The position numbers were made by a program, and so were the translations under genes. From the NCBI GenBank assembly GCA_018857735.1, contig JABMCL010000134.1, forward strand, positions 124,501 through 188,500: a stretch of DNA of 64,000 bases. Reading direction: 5' to 3'. The notes beneath the pieces were generated by a model. The model ran no database searches. It was not told where the DNA came from and was given only the letters and a program-made list of their open reading frames with translations. Positions 33,350 to 45,700 of this stretch are shown piece after piece; the stretch's first letter is position 1, and every line of letters starts with the position of its first letter. Source of the DNA: Alviniconcha marisindica (taxonomy: Eukaryota > Mollusca > Gastropoda > Provannidae).

Positions 33350-35235
33350 GCACTCCTCCATGACACTCTTTCCTGTCTTGTGTCTGTTAGTAGCACTCCC
33401 CATGACACTCTTTCCTGCCTTGTGTCTGTTAGTAGCACTCCCCATGACACTCTTTCCTGCCTTGGGTCTGTTAGTAGCACTCCCCATGACATTCTTTCCT
33501 GCCTTGTGTCTGTTAGTAGCACTCCCCATGACACTCTTTCTTGCCTTGTGTCTGTTATTAGCACTCCCCATGATGCTCTTTCATGCCTTGTGTCTGTTAG
33601 TAGCACTCCCCCATCATGCGGTTTCCTAGTGTCTGTTAGTAACACTCCCCAATGACACTCTTTCCTGCCTTGAGTCTGTTAGTAGCACTCCCACATGATG
33701 CTCTTTCCTTGTGTCTGTTAGTAACACTCCCCACTGATGCTCTTTCCTGCCTTGTGTCTGTTAGTAGCACTCCCCCATGTTGCTCTTTCCTTGTGTCTGT
33801 TAGTAACACTCCCCCGTGATGCTCTTTCCTGCCTTATGTCTGTTAGTAGCACTCCCCATGAAATCTTTCCTGCCTTGTGTCTGTTAGTAGCACTCCCCAT
33901 GCACTCTTTCCTGCCTTGGGTCTGTTAGTAGCACTCCCCATGACACTCTTTCCTTGTGTCTGTTAGTACACTCCCCATGACCTCTTTCCTGCCTTGGGTC
34001 TGTTAGTAGCACTCCCATGACCTTCTGTCTGCCTTGGTCTGTTAGTAGCACTCCCCATGACCTCTTTCTGCCTTGTGTCCGTTAGTAGCACTCCCCCATG
34101 ACTCTTTCCTTGTGTCTGTTAGTACACTCCCCCTGATGCTCTTTCCTGCCTTGTGTCTGTTAGTAGCACTCCCCATGATGTCTTTCCTGCCTTGTTCTGT
34201 TAGTACACTCCCCATGACCTCTTTCCTGCCTTGGTCTGTTAGTAGCACTCCCCATGACCTCTTTCCTTGTGTCTGTTAGTACACTCCCCATGACGCTCTT
34301 TCCTGCCTTGTGTCTGTTAGTAGCATCCCCATATGCTCTTTCCTTGTGTCTGTTAGTACACTCCCCCATAGCTTTTCCTGTGTCTGTTAGTAACACTCCC
34401 CATGACACTCTTTCCTGCCTTGGTCTGTTAGTAGCACTCCCCATGAGCTCTTTCTTTTGTCTGTTAGTAACACTCCCCATGACTCTTTCCTGCCTTTGTC
34501 TGTTAGAGCACTCCCCCATGAGCTCTTTCCTTGTGTCTGTTAGTACACTCCCCATGACCTCCTGCCTTGGTCTGTTAGTAGCACTCCCCCATGATGCTCT
34601 TTCCTGCCTTGTGTCTGTTAGTAACACTCCCCATGATGCTCTTTCCTGCCTTGGGTCTGTTAGTAGCACTCCCCCATGATGCTCTTTCCTTGTCTGTAGC
34701 ACTTAGGTCTGTTAGTAGCACTCCCCATGACGCTCTTTCCTGCCTTGTGTCTGTTAGTAGCACTCCCCCATGACACTCTTTCCTGCCTTGTGTCTGTTAG
34801 TAGCACTCCCCATGACACTCTTTCCTGCCTTGTGTCTGTTAGTAGCACTCCCTTATGATGCTCTTTCCTTGTCTGTAGCACTTGGGTCTGTTAGTAGCAC
34901 TCCCACATGACGCTCTTTCCTGCCTTGTGTCCGTTAGTAGCACTCCCCCATGACACTCTTTCCTGTCTTGTGTCTGTTAGTAGCACTCCCCCATGATGCT
35001 CTTTCCTGCCTTGTGTCTGTTAGTAGCACTCCCCCATGATGTCTTTCCTGCCTTGTGTCTGTTAGTAGCACTCCCCATGACACTCTTTCCTGCCTTGTGT
35101 CTGTTAGTAGCACTCCCCCCTGACGCTCTTTCCTGCCTTGTGTCTGTTAGTAGCACTCCCCATGACGCTCTTTCCTGCCTTGTGTCCGTTAGTAGCACTC
35201 CCCCATGACGCTCTTTCCTGCCTTGTGTCCTGTCT
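33350..35235. repeat. 1.9-kb minisatellite of ~38-42 bp units
   Basis: About 47 units of GTGTCTGTTAGTAGCACTCC plus CCATGACACTCTTTCCTGCCTT. Edge units are uniform at 42 bp and the centre (33.9-34.6 kb) is shortened by many one- or two-base deletions. It is the largest tandem array in the window. Confidence 0.96.
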
Positions 35236-35279
35236 TGCCTGCCTTCTGTAACCACACCCCCTTTGGCTCCTTCCTGCCC

Positions 35280-35320
35280 TTCCTGCTCTAGCACACCCCC
35301 CCCCCCCCCCCCCCACCCCC
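35280..35320. repeat. poly-C tract
   Basis: A C-run of about 22, interrupted once, next to the 42-bp array. Confidence 0.9.
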
Positions 35321-35654
35321 GTGATGATGCCTTATGCTGGATGGAGGTTGGTGGCAGAGAGAGTACAAAACATGCATAAAGCAAGCATCAACGTGATCCC
35401 TTGACCTCCATGAAGGATTGAAAATGACAGGCAGTGAGAGTTAAAAAAATATGCATATAGTACACATCAACATGGTCCCTGTACTTCGACAATAATAATA
35501 ATACATTCATTTTGGTGCCCCGTTTTGTAAGAGCCTGGAGCACTTACAATGACATAAGACTACACTCATTTCATCACATGTATGCATGCAAGTGCACTCC
35601 CCCTCCCTCTCTCTCGCTCTCGTGCTCACCTCGTTTCAGATAAGACACCTAAAA

Positions 35655-36268
35655 AATATGGGTATGCTGCTAGTGGCCAACTGGGAAACCAGGTATGCTG
35701 CAAGTGGCCAACTGAGAAACCAGGTATGCTGCAAGTGGCCAACTGGGAAACCAGGTATGCTGCAAGTGCGCAGCTGGGTGTGCTACAAGCGGCCAGCTGG
35801 GTATGCTACAAATGGCCAACCGGGTATGCTGCTAGTGGCCAACTGGGTATGCTGCTAGTGGCCAACTAGGTATGCCTCAAGTGGCCAACTGGATATTCTG
35901 TGAGTAGGCAACGGGGCATGCTGCAAATGCGCATCTGGGTGTGCTGCTAGAGGCCAACTGGGTATGCTGCAAGTGGCCAACTGGGTATGCTGCAAGGGAC
36001 CAACTGGGTGTGCTGCTAGTGACCAACTGGGTATGCTGCAAGTGGCCAACTGGGTATGCTGCAAGTGACCAACTTGGTATGCTGCAAGTGGCCAACTGGG
36101 TATGCTGCAAGTGACCAACTGGGTATGCTGCAAGTGGCCAACTGGGTATGCTGCAAGGGACCAACTGGGTGTGCTGCTAGTGACCAACTGGGTATGCTGC
36201 AAGTGGCCAACTGGGTATGCTGCAAGTGACCAACTTGGTATGCTGCAAGTGGCCAACTGGGTCTGCTG
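35655..36268. repeat. ~23-bp minisatellite
   Basis: About 26 units of GGTATGCTGCAAGTGGCCAA plus CTG. Variants (GTGACCAACT, GGGACCAACT, GCTGCTAGT) recur in blocks, indicating segmental duplication inside the array. Confidence 0.95.
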
Positions 36269-36269
36269 A

Positions 36270-37800
36270 CTATGTCTGGCTACAGCTGGTGGCAGAGGTG
36301 ACAGGTGGCATTGCGTCACACGGCACACTGTATACCTTGCAGATCATAATACATTACTGCCTGATCTGCAACCTCTGTTCAACAAGGTAAAAGGCAAAAT
36401 TAGTCATACAACATTTTAATAATAATAACAGATTTTTATGGAGCATATTATATTTAGATTTTAAACAGAAATATACCAACGAAACATGTACTATCAAGAA
36501 GTAGCTTATTTTATATTATACTCATTTTTCAAACAGAAAAAAAAGAAAAGGGCAGTGCAAGGGGCATTTACACACATTTCACGTTGCACTGACAAACTAA
36601 TCATTTACAGAAACAGCACAATCAAACCTGAATGCCGAGACAAACAGAATAAAGGGACACAAATGTACAATACAGCAACTAGCAATATGAGAACAATCTC
36701 AAAGAGGAACATCAATCACTATGTGTAGTTCGCCATTCAGTCAAAATAAGCAGGAAAGCATAATGAGGAAAATAATCATAACAGTACAGAAGGTGAAACA
36801 CCCCCCCCCATCCCACAGAAAAGGTCAGCCAACAAAAGAAATCAGAAACTCAAACTACCCTAGATTAGTTTACAGAGACAACTCCCTAGATCTAAGCAGC
36901 ATCAACCACTGTAAAAACAACAACAACAACATGATAAACAACTCTGCCTATCATCAATTCCGACAATTAATCTACAAATGATTACTAAATGATGAACAAC
37001 TATCTATCTTACACAGGTATCAAATGGACAAATAAAGTCACAAAGTGTACAAACAAAAAATCAAAAATGATTTCCAAATCTAACTTAATAAAAATAGATT
37101 ACTTTTCATATATGTTTCACCACTTTTCAGTTTCTGGAAATTTCTACCTCTCTTTCATAGTCAAATTAGTTTTTTGGGTTTTTAGTACTTCACTCAGCAT
37201 GCAATGTCACTATTTTCAGGGAGTTCTGGATTTTGCTTTATATAGGAGAAATTCATCAAAACTAACCAAAGCACAAAGACACAGCCATCACACAACACCA
37301 AAACAGACACAACTAAAAACAACAAACACAAGATTTGTTTCTTTTCTTTCTAGTTTGTTTGTTGTTTTTGTTTATTGTTGGGGGTTTTGGAGGTTGGGGT
37401 TGTTTTTATTTGTTTGTTGTTGTTGTGTATTTGTTTGTTGTTGGGTTTTTTGGAGGTTGGGGTTGTTTTTGTTTGTTGTTGTTGTTGTTGTGTTGTTGTT
37501 TTTGGGGGGTCTATGCCAGACTTTCTAACCAATGCTAGTGGGCATAAGCCAGCCAGAAGAAACACAGAGTCTGAAAATTCATGCTTAACTGAAAACCATT
37601 TCTCTACACGTACCCACTGGCTGATTCAAAACTTGACTCAGAATACTTTTTCACCCATTTTTTTCTTGGGGGGGCGGAGGTTGCTTTTGCTGTTTATTTA
37701 ACACAAAGCAGATGAAAAGACATCACTAATTCTCTCCTCATTTTTGGTTCTGTACAGTCTGTAATCTGTGTTGATTCTGCAGCGCTATTTTTCAGTCAAT
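36270..37800. other. AT-rich intron with TTG/TTTG-rich segment
   Basis: A duplicated ~58-bp TTG-rich block (GGTTGGGGTTGTTTTTATTT) lies at 37375-37510. The open frame there is a low-complexity artefact. No gene recognised. Confidence 0.6.
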
Positions 37801-37805
37801 TCCTC

Positions 37806-38105
37806 ACTGCAACTGTGTTGCTTCCTCAGTATACTACTATTGTGTTGCTTCCTCAGTATACTACTATTGTGTTGCTTCATCAGTATACTACTATTGCGTT
37901 GCTTCATCAGTATACTACTATGTGTTGCTTCATCAGTATACTACTATTGTGTTGCTTCATCAGTATACTACTATGTGTTGCTTCATCAGTATACTACTAT
38001 TGTGTTGCTTCATCAGTATACTACTATTGTGTTGCTTCATCAGTATACTACTATGTGTTGCTTCATCAGTATACTACTATGTGTTGCTTCCTCAGTATTG
38101 CTCTT
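37806..38105. repeat. ~24-27 bp minisatellite
   Basis: About 11 units of GTGTTGCTTCATCAGTATAC plus TACTATT. A diverged continuation with TTGATTCATCAGTA extends to about 38560. Confidence 0.93.
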
Positions 38106-38730
38106 CAGCTGATTCAACAGCACTACTCACTACCACAGCATTAATTCATCAATATGCTACTACTTTGCTACCTGTGTTGACTCATCAGTATGGCTGTTTG
38201 TCAATTCATCAGTACTGCTCACTACCACAGTGTTCATTCATCAATATGCTACATCTGTGTTGATTCATCAGTATGGCTCTTTAGTCAGTTCATCAGTACT
38301 ATTCACTACTAAAGTGCTGATTTACCAATATGCTATCTCTATGTTGATTCATCAGTTTGGCTCCTTAGTCAATTCAAAACTACCACTCACGATTAGTCCA
38401 TATTGGTTGACTGGGTGTAAAACATCAAGTTACTCACTACTAATACTATCGTGTTGATTCATCTGTATACTTATGCGTGTTGATTCATCAGTACTACTCT
38501 TTAACTGATCCATCAGTACTCCTCACAACTAGTGTTGATTCACTAGTAAACTATCCTGTGTCAGTCCACCACACAGTGTGCCTAGCAAACACCAAGATGG
38601 AACCTAAACACCTCCTCCCTGGTGAAGCAAGAGGTCTTATGGCAGACCTGACTCAACTCTGTGGGACCTGCAGCCCTTTGCCTCACCAAAGTTAAGAAAA
38701 ACACAGGACAGACACTCCATCAGCACTAAC
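38106..38730. other. intron; degenerate CATCAGTA repeats then unique sequence
   Basis: The array above decays to about 38560. The last 170 bp before the exon are unique. Confidence 0.6.
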
Positions 38731-38914
38731 CTGACAGACTGATCTTCGAGTTGACCTCCCGAACACCAACAAACTCCTCCTCTTCCACCAAGCTCTGTAG
38801 GAAGCGTGCGGTGACCTTGGGAAAGGCCTGCTGGGACATGGCCATGTACTTCTCTCGCACCATCAGCATCTGCACCAGGATCTTTGATGCTTGCTCCAAG
38901 TCTTTCAGGGGAAC
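38731..38914 (-). CDS. AMPD: AMP deaminase exon (VPLKDLEQASKILVQML..REKYM)
   Basis: The exon is 184 nt: 61 codons plus one base. The acceptor is the pyrimidine-rich cttgtctgcccctctaag and the donor GTTAGT. It encodes VPLKDLEQASKILVQMLMVR, then EKYMAMSQQAFPKVTARFLQ and an acidic stretch ending ISLS. The family's block here is VP..DL..A.....A..IREKYM.LS.Q.F..TT.R.LQ. The start was chosen over a second in-phase acceptor 24 nt upstream (38938) because it has the better tract and gives direct SG|VP continuity with the previous exon, as in orthologues. The upstream site would add eight residues and could be a real alternative. Confidence 0.94.
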
Positions 38915-39095
38915 CTTAGAGGGGCAGACAAGGGTGTTCTGTACACCAGTCACTAGTGAATATCCTCCAGGTAAACACACATGACGGTCATATTAGGGTG
39001 AAATAAAATTTATCAAATCAAAGGTAAAAGTCAATTCAATGTGGAAGAAGAAGAAAACAAAAAGAAAAAAAATCACTGCATGTTTGTGCGTGCAT

Positions 39096-39104
<9 letters not shown>

Positions 39105-39173
<69 letters not shown>

Positions 39174-39215
39174 TGTGTGTGTGCGCAGGTGTGTGTGTGT
39201 GTGTGTGTGTGCAGC
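39105..39215. repeat. (TA)n and (GT)n compound microsatellite
   Basis: About 30 TA units (39106-39168), then GT-rich sequence. A similar TA-then-GT block in the same order lies at 41728-41780. Confidence 0.95.
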
Positions 39216-39680
39216 CATATATGGGTCATTCTCCTGAAAACTGGTCAAAATTGTGACATAGAGGGTAAAAATTCAAAGTGTGATTTTTTTAATGCTATTA
39301 TTTGGAAATGAAAGCTTGACATCTCTTGTGTACACAAATAGAAAACATAAATTGACAGGGTGACAGGAACTTGGTTAATTGTGCATTATGTTATGTCATA
39401 GGTCAGTATCTCACGTGTTACAGAAGACATCAGAAATGCATGAACAGAGTCGGCTCAGTGGCCATTTTGACTCTAGCCTTTTTTTATTATACAATATTTC
39501 CTAATTAATAAAGGAATATCTGTCACTTCTGACATTTAAAAAAAAAAATGTCCTGCCTCTTTAATGATTTTGGTTTAAAATGTTTTCTTCCAAGACCAAG
39601 TACAGACATGCACGAAATAGATTACACATTTCTCTTCCTTAGTTTTTTCTCCTTTTTTCCCCAAAGTAATTAAGTAATTT

Positions 39681-39694
39681 GGAGGGGGCGGGGG

Positions 39695-39725
<31 letters not shown>
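39681..39725. repeat. poly-G tract (30 uninterrupted G)
   Basis: GGGGGCGGGGGC then an unbroken G-run to 39725. Exact length is likely to be uncertain in any assembly. Confidence 0.92.
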
Positions 39726-39727
<2 letters not shown>

Positions 39728-40194
39728 TACATTGCACTGACTTGGTCTGAACTGGATGTATAAATATACATGTCAGAGGAATATCTGTTTCTTGCTTTCT
39801 AAAGTTAATAACCAATCGCACTTAATTAGTAATCTATCTCACATGTTATGTGGACATCATCACAAGTACAGGGGATATAAGAATAACACACTTAAACCAT
39901 TGACCAAAAAACTTAATAAACAAGTATATTCATTACAAAAGCAATGTTCTTTCCACATTTTCTTGATTGAAACCGGTATTGACCCCTGCTTTAGATATCG
40001 GGATAGCCAAGAGTGGCAGCAATCTAGGAGTGGCAGCAATCTAGTCCACAGTCACCCAAGCCATATTCTCTGTCTCATGCCCTGTGTAAAAGCAAGAAAA
40101 TCTTTTCACGGTGTCTTACCCTGTCTTGTGATGATGTACCATCAAACTAATTTGGATTGCAAAAGTTTCAGTATTTCTGAAGATCTAGTAGAAA

Positions 40195-40920
40195 CGATTG
40201 TGGCTTTGACCTTGAACATCGCAAAATGATATTTCTGAATGATAGTCTGGCTGATGATGATGCATCACCATACCAAGTTGGACCGATCAGAGATATTGTC
40301 CGGGCAAACATTCACTGAAGTTCAGAACCTTCACTGTGACCCTGACCTTGAATACAGCAAAGCAACCTTTTCACAAGACACTCCAGCTTATGGACATGTA
40401 CTGTCAAACTAAGTTGGTCGCCCCAAAAAATCAGCAGTTCAGAACATATAATAGAAATAGTCATATCTGATTGTATGAATCGAAATTCAGTTACTGTGAC
40501 CTTTACCTTGAAGACAGAAACCCATTTTTTGCATATGACGCACTGGCTTATAATGTCTCACCATACTGGGTTTGGTTACAAATGGTTCAGCGATGCATAA
40601 GATATCATCCAAACTAACATTAACTGAAACTTTTAACCTTGGCTGTGACACTGACCTTGAACACAGCAATCCAACATTTTCACTGGACACTTCTTTGCTT
40701 ATGATGATCTACACTCAAATTGAAGTTTGGTTGCAAAAGACTCACTGGTTTAGAACTAATAAAAGATAACAGTACATACTGTCATATTTTGATTATATAA
40801 GCCCACAGTGTGACCTTGACCTTGAAGATAGAATCCCATTTTTTCTCATGACATTCCGGCCCATGGTGGTGCACCACAATACCAAGTTTGGATACAAAAG
40901 ATTGCAAACAAACACTCAGC
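40195..40920 (-). mobile_element. ~150-bp-unit repeat element (GACCTTGACCTTGA family), copy 2
   Basis: Five boxes (TTTGACCTTGAAC, GACCCTGACCTTGAA, GACCTTTACCTTGAAG, CACTGACCTTGAAC, GACCTTGACCTTGAAG) lie at about 40206, 40335, 40497, 40645 and 40811. Conserved intervening sequence (ATGATGATC.ACCATCAAACT, AAGTTTGGTTGCAAAAG) is present between them. It lies inside the inverted-repeat element. Confidence 0.65.
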
Positions 40921-41724
40921 CGAATGGGAACAAATATGTGTCACGAGCGTTACATCCTTCACCCCTAAAGACACCACAGTGCTTTCCCTCTTCTAATAAA
41001 ATAATACACCACACAGCGCAAAAAGAGGTCAAACGTTGCTGCCGCAAGTCAGCTGATATGGACTGGCACGTTAGGGTAGGTCGAAAGTCAATGGTACAAG
41101 CAGAAATAATTCTTTTGTGTGCTCGCACGTTACACCATTGTAAGACACATCAACCACCCCTGAAGAAATGACTGTAATTTATTTCGTATCTACTCTTTTG
41201 TCATCAAACAAGCATTAAAAATAAGGTGAAATGTGGTTATCTACTAAGCTGATGAAAAATATAAAGTTTTTTAGTTTCCGTTGTGAACAAGTCACAATAT
41301 CATGATACACACTCAGAAGACACCATCGGTAACGTGCAAGACACTGATTATCTTTCCTTTGTTTGGAGCTGTTAATAGCAAGCAACACACAATAAATACC
41401 ATTTATATGTAAGAACTGGCCTCCTTCTTTCTCATGAAACCTGTTTTTATTCAATCGTGAACGATTCCAAGGAAATCTCTGCAATCAGCTAACCTTCCCA
41501 AAGCCATGTCACAAATGGCGGCTATGAAAATGTCGCGATTTTTACCAAAACAGGCTCACAGCGCAAGAAATAATGATGCATTTACCCATTGTGGCATTTC
41601 CCTTATTTCTCCAAACAAATTACATCAGAAATATAGCGGTAGTTTAAAAAGTTTCATGTTTTAGTTTAATTTGTATTTCATCGGGAAAAGGCACCCTCTT
41701 TGGTCCAGTTTTCAGGAAAATGAC

Positions 41725-41727
<3 letters not shown>

Positions 41728-41760
<33 letters not shown>

Positions 41761-41852
41761 GTGTGTGTGTGCAGGTGTGTGTGTGTGCAGCCATGTGTAT
41801 GTATTTGGGGTGGTGGTGGAGGGAGAATGTATGCATATGCATGTGTGTGTGC

Positions 41853-41893
<41 letters not shown>

Positions 41894-41985
41894 AGCGTGC
41901 GTGCGTGCAGCCATGTGTATGTATTGGGGGGAGGGGGGTTGGGGAATGTATGCATATGTGTGTGTGTGTGTGCACACGTGCATCT
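41728..41985. repeat. TA/GT microsatellites with a ~130-bp duplication
   Basis: GT-rich repeats. The block GCAGCCATGTGTATGTATTG with a following G-rich stretch and AATGTATGCATATG occurs twice. Confidence 0.9.
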
Positions 41986-42055
41986 TTGTGTCAACACACA
42001 TGATGTACACTGTACATCAAACCTCACCACCTGACATCATGCACAACTGGCTCAC

Positions 42056-42215
42056 CCCACTGGTGTCCTCTCCGCTGACGGTGATTCTCTGGAAGTTGGG
42101 CAGAAGGTTGTACTCCTGTTCCAGCTCAGCCACAATCTCCTGGGGGATGATGCTGTCATTGTAGGGCATCCCACTGCGTGTGCTCTTGGGGGTCACAGGC
42201 GAAGTCAGACTGGAG
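42056..42215 (-). CDS. AMPD: AMP deaminase exon (PYNDSIIPQEIVAELEQEYN..FQRITVSG)
   Basis: The exon is 160 nt: one base completing a codon, then 53 codons ending phase 0 at a GTGAGC donor. The acceptor is gacattgcag. It encodes a serine/proline-rich stretch (SSLTSPVTPKSTRSG), then PQEIVAELEQEYNLLPNFQR and ITVSGEDTSG. EFQR(V/I)T(I/V)SG with a following G(V) is the conserved start of the AMP deaminase core; the upstream part is variable in the family. An alternative acceptor six bases downstream (ctccag) would remove two codons and also keep frame. A 41-bp minisatellite begins about 30 bp upstream of the acceptor. Confidence 0.88.
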
Positions 42216-42239
42216 CTGCAATGTCCAGCAGCTCTTCAA

Positions 42240-42535
42240 CACATGCTCTACAAAGAGCTTTGTTAATGAATTTCCTGGTCACATGCTCTATAAAAAGGGC
42301 TTTGTTTATATCAATCTTGTCACATGCTCTATAAAAAGGGCTTTGTTTATATCAATCTTGTCACATGCTCTACAATTCATACTGGGTGGGTTAGAGAAAA
42401 ATAGCTTTGTTCATATCAATTAATCTGTTCATCACATGCTCTAAAAACAAGTACGTGTTCTAAAAACAAATATTTATTCATATCAGTTAATCTGTTCATC
42501 ACATGCTCTACTGAAAGGGTTTAGTCCATATCAAT
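42240..42535. repeat. ~41-bp minisatellite near a splice acceptor
   Basis: About six units of TCACATGCTCTATAAAAAGG plus GCTTTGTTTATATCAATCTTG, diverging to the right. Confidence 0.88.
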
Positions 42536-42604
42536 TACTGGGTTATCGTGTTTTCACAGCACCGGCAGAAGACAAGAATTTCTTGTGTAGGATGCAGTCC
42601 AGAG

Positions 42605-42795
42605 AAAATGATGGTTAATATCAACTAATATCTTGATGGGTTATACAAATATTGCTTTGTTCAAATTAATGATGGTTAATATCAACTAATATCTTGATGG
42701 GTTATACAAATATTGCTTAGTTCAAATTAATGATGGTTAATATCAACTAATATCTTGGGTTCTACAAATATTGCTTTGTTCAAATTAATGATGGC
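42605..42795. repeat. ~61-bp tandem repeat, three units
   Basis: Units of AATGATGGTTAATATCAACT plus AATATCTTGATGGGTT and ATTGCTTTGTTCAAATT. Confidence 0.92.
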
Positions 42796-42799
42796 TTAT

Positions 42800-45700
42800 A
42801 AACTATACAATTGGCTGACAGTGCTGTACATTTTCAGACAAATGGATTAACATGCTAAAAGCACATGCAGTGCTAACATGGGGCAAGTTAGTTCTTGCAC
42901 TGCGACACCCTGACAACTGCACAGGGTCACCTCAGGACAAATCATACATTTATATTAAAAATATCATTTTCTTTTCTTTAACACCAGTCACTAAATCACA
43001 AGCCTGACTAATTCACTGTTACAAAGTTAAAAACCAACCCTCTGTCTATCAATACACAATAACACATTTTGGTGCCTATTTATATTCCACAGGCACTCAG
43101 ACTCATCACAGGAACCTTACCTAAGTCACTTGTGACCATGAGCAGGAAGACAGATTTTAAGTCCCATTTGGGGAGAAGATTTGGGGGGAAATTATAAACA
43201 GACTGGGACAGTCAAAATTAGGACAATGAAGAAATTCCTGTCACTAAGTGTCAGTGGGTGAAGCACGAGTGGCTATATTCCAACCTGCTCTAGGATTTAA
43301 AGGGAGAATATCTGTTAGCTCTCGTTTCTCAACAGCAGGGACCTTAATTTCTGCATCCACAGTACCCCAGTGCAAGTGACATGTTGTAATCATCTGTGGG
43401 AGTATAATGAAACATTTAGAAATATGTGGAAGTCTGATAACACTTTTTTTTTTCTTTTTTTAAAGAAAGTACTCTGAAACACTTAACTGTCCATGAAAAA
43501 GTAATCAAACATTTAGAAATAAGTTAAAATATAATGAAGCATTCTGAAATCTGTAAACATATGAAATTGAGTGAAATCAGTGAAATTACAATGAAGCATT
43601 TTGAAATCTGAAAATATATCCAGCATCCTGAACTAGATATAAGCATATAATGGAACAAAGAGAGTAAATTAGTGCTAAAAAGGTGTAACACAATGAAGCA
43701 AGTGTAAGCAAAGCTGTAAGATGAAAGATTCTTAAACACTCTACTTTAGTTAACACAAAAACCACTAGACTGTGACTGAACCTTCCTCCATTTGTGGAGC
43801 AATCTTCTTCTGACAAATCTCATCAAATTTTGCTTGAGACAAACCAATTCCAATACCCACAAAACACACATTCCGTTTATTTCTCTACATTCTTTAAAGA
43901 TAATGTTCTCCAAGAAGAATTAGTCATTGTAACATTACAGCACTGTGCTTGAAAAGGACTTTCACAAGCAGATTAAATGGGATCCCAAGCAAATTAGACA
44001 CCAGAATGGTGGTTCTATCAATATTTGTGTAACAGACGTACTTGTTTTACTTTAAAATGCAACCATGGAAGCAACATCTCTTTACCAATAAAGAGCAACA
44101 AAAAGTCTGCTCATGATATTACCATATGACTTCTGTGACACGGCTGGTAGGTTACTAATGATGTGACATACAATGCCAGACAAAAACATTGCAGCGCTCA
44201 TGGCTGTGTTTTTACAACTCTGTGTAATGTCATATTTTTTCTATTTTTTGCATTAGAATAAAAATCTGCAGAAAAACTTTTCGTTTCTATTCTACTCCTA
44301 TTGATAGGGTCCACAATGCTCATCTTCATTTGGGGTCCCCTTCAACTCTCTGCCATCAACTTACACCACAGGGGCTTTAAAATGTGACCCACTGTGTGCG
44401 TACATTCTGAGCAAGAAAAAATGTTCTCTTACAATCTATAGCATTCCCAGCCATCTACTTGAAGAGTCAGCTCAGTTGATCGAATGATGAAATAACATGT
44501 AAAACACACATGCCACATGCCATTTTAAGAAATATTTCAAGTTTAATGTCCACATCTTCTAGGCACTGCCCTAGGTTACCATACCAATTCTGGCCAGTGC
44601 TTTTTATTCCACACTTTTCTGCAGGTATACATTTACAAGACAGGCACACAGGGTTCTATTTTTTTACCAACAGACACATGAGGAGGCTACCAAGAAGCTA
44701 GTGCCCTGCCCTCATACCATCCATTAGAAATTAGTTCAGCCAAACCTGCATTGAAGAATTTACTGGACAAAGAATTAGTTAGAATGGCACCAGCAAAATT
44801 TCCCTCTTTGCCAAGTTCCTGCCACAATCAGGAAAACAGACAGGAAAAAAGAACAACTCATTCAATTTTACATCTGTACTCATATAATAACCTCTTTTCT
44901 TTTTTTAAATGATAATGGCAATGTCAAGTTGTTTTAAAATATAATTTTAAATGACGATGTCGACAGAAAGTTTACCTAATTGTTTTAACTGAGAATGATG
45001 TAACAAAACTGTTTTAAGACCTTAACCTTTAGAATTCACTACCCCATTGTACTGCTCTTTTGCTCTACCATTCCTACTGCACACACAAACAATGAAACAA
45101 TAAGTACGGTGCATGCTTCAACAGCCTGAAAACAGAGAATACAATCATAAGGTACATATGAGCTTAAAACTACCTGATAACATTACACACAAAAGAAACA
45201 CAACACCATCACCCATAGTGATCATAATTAAGCCAGCAAATGCATTTTAATCAACTTTCCCAAAGCAAGCACAGAGTACACTGTACTGCATCAACACGCA
45301 TGCACTGTAGCATGAGCGCACTGGCGAAAACTGAAAACCACAAAAGGCTGGGATCCAAGGGCCGCACAGGGGCTAGCGGGACACAGCACCGCCTTTCAAA
45401 CCTTGGGCCAGAAGACTGCTTTTAACTGTATGGTAAATTAATGTCCGTATGTTAAACACAGAGAGGCCGGAGGAGTGGGGGGATTCGGGGGGGGGGGGGG
45501 TACTCAATCTTAACAAAGCTGCTGCTACACAATCTCCATTTTCAGGCTGATTGACGTGTTTAAAAAAAATAATCTTTGTTTAGTTTTTTCTGTGAAACAG
45601 GAACTTTGAGGCTGCACACAAAAAAGGTATCAGGCCTCCAGTCTGACCAGATGCACCCATGTGATAAAGTCAAAAGAGGTTCACTCTGATGAGAGTATAC

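Larger units (their letters stand above)
39217..41740. mobile_element. inverted-repeat-bounded element
   Basis: The left end ATATATGGGTCATTCTCCTG AAAACTGG is matched by the inverted right end near 41708-41738 with one or two differences. A second, weaker inverted pairing (GGCCATTTTGACTCTAGCC near 39460 against the 41510 region) suggests longer inverted ends. Both sides abut TA/GT microsatellites, so the target duplication cannot be read. The interior holds a poly-G tract and a GACCTTGACCTTGA element. No transposase was recognised, so it would be non-autonomous. Confidence 0.55.

Noticed and set aside
33031..35384. Many 60-200 codon frames over the 42-bp array
   Set aside because: Repeat translations in every frame, mutually overlapping and on both strands.
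36989..37528. 179-codon plus-strand frame
   Set aside because: The C-terminal half is low-complexity translation of TTG repeats and the remainder is AT-rich with no motif.
39756..40229. 157-codon plus-strand frame
   Set aside because: It crosses from intron into a GACCTTGACCTTGA repeat copy; no domain recognised.
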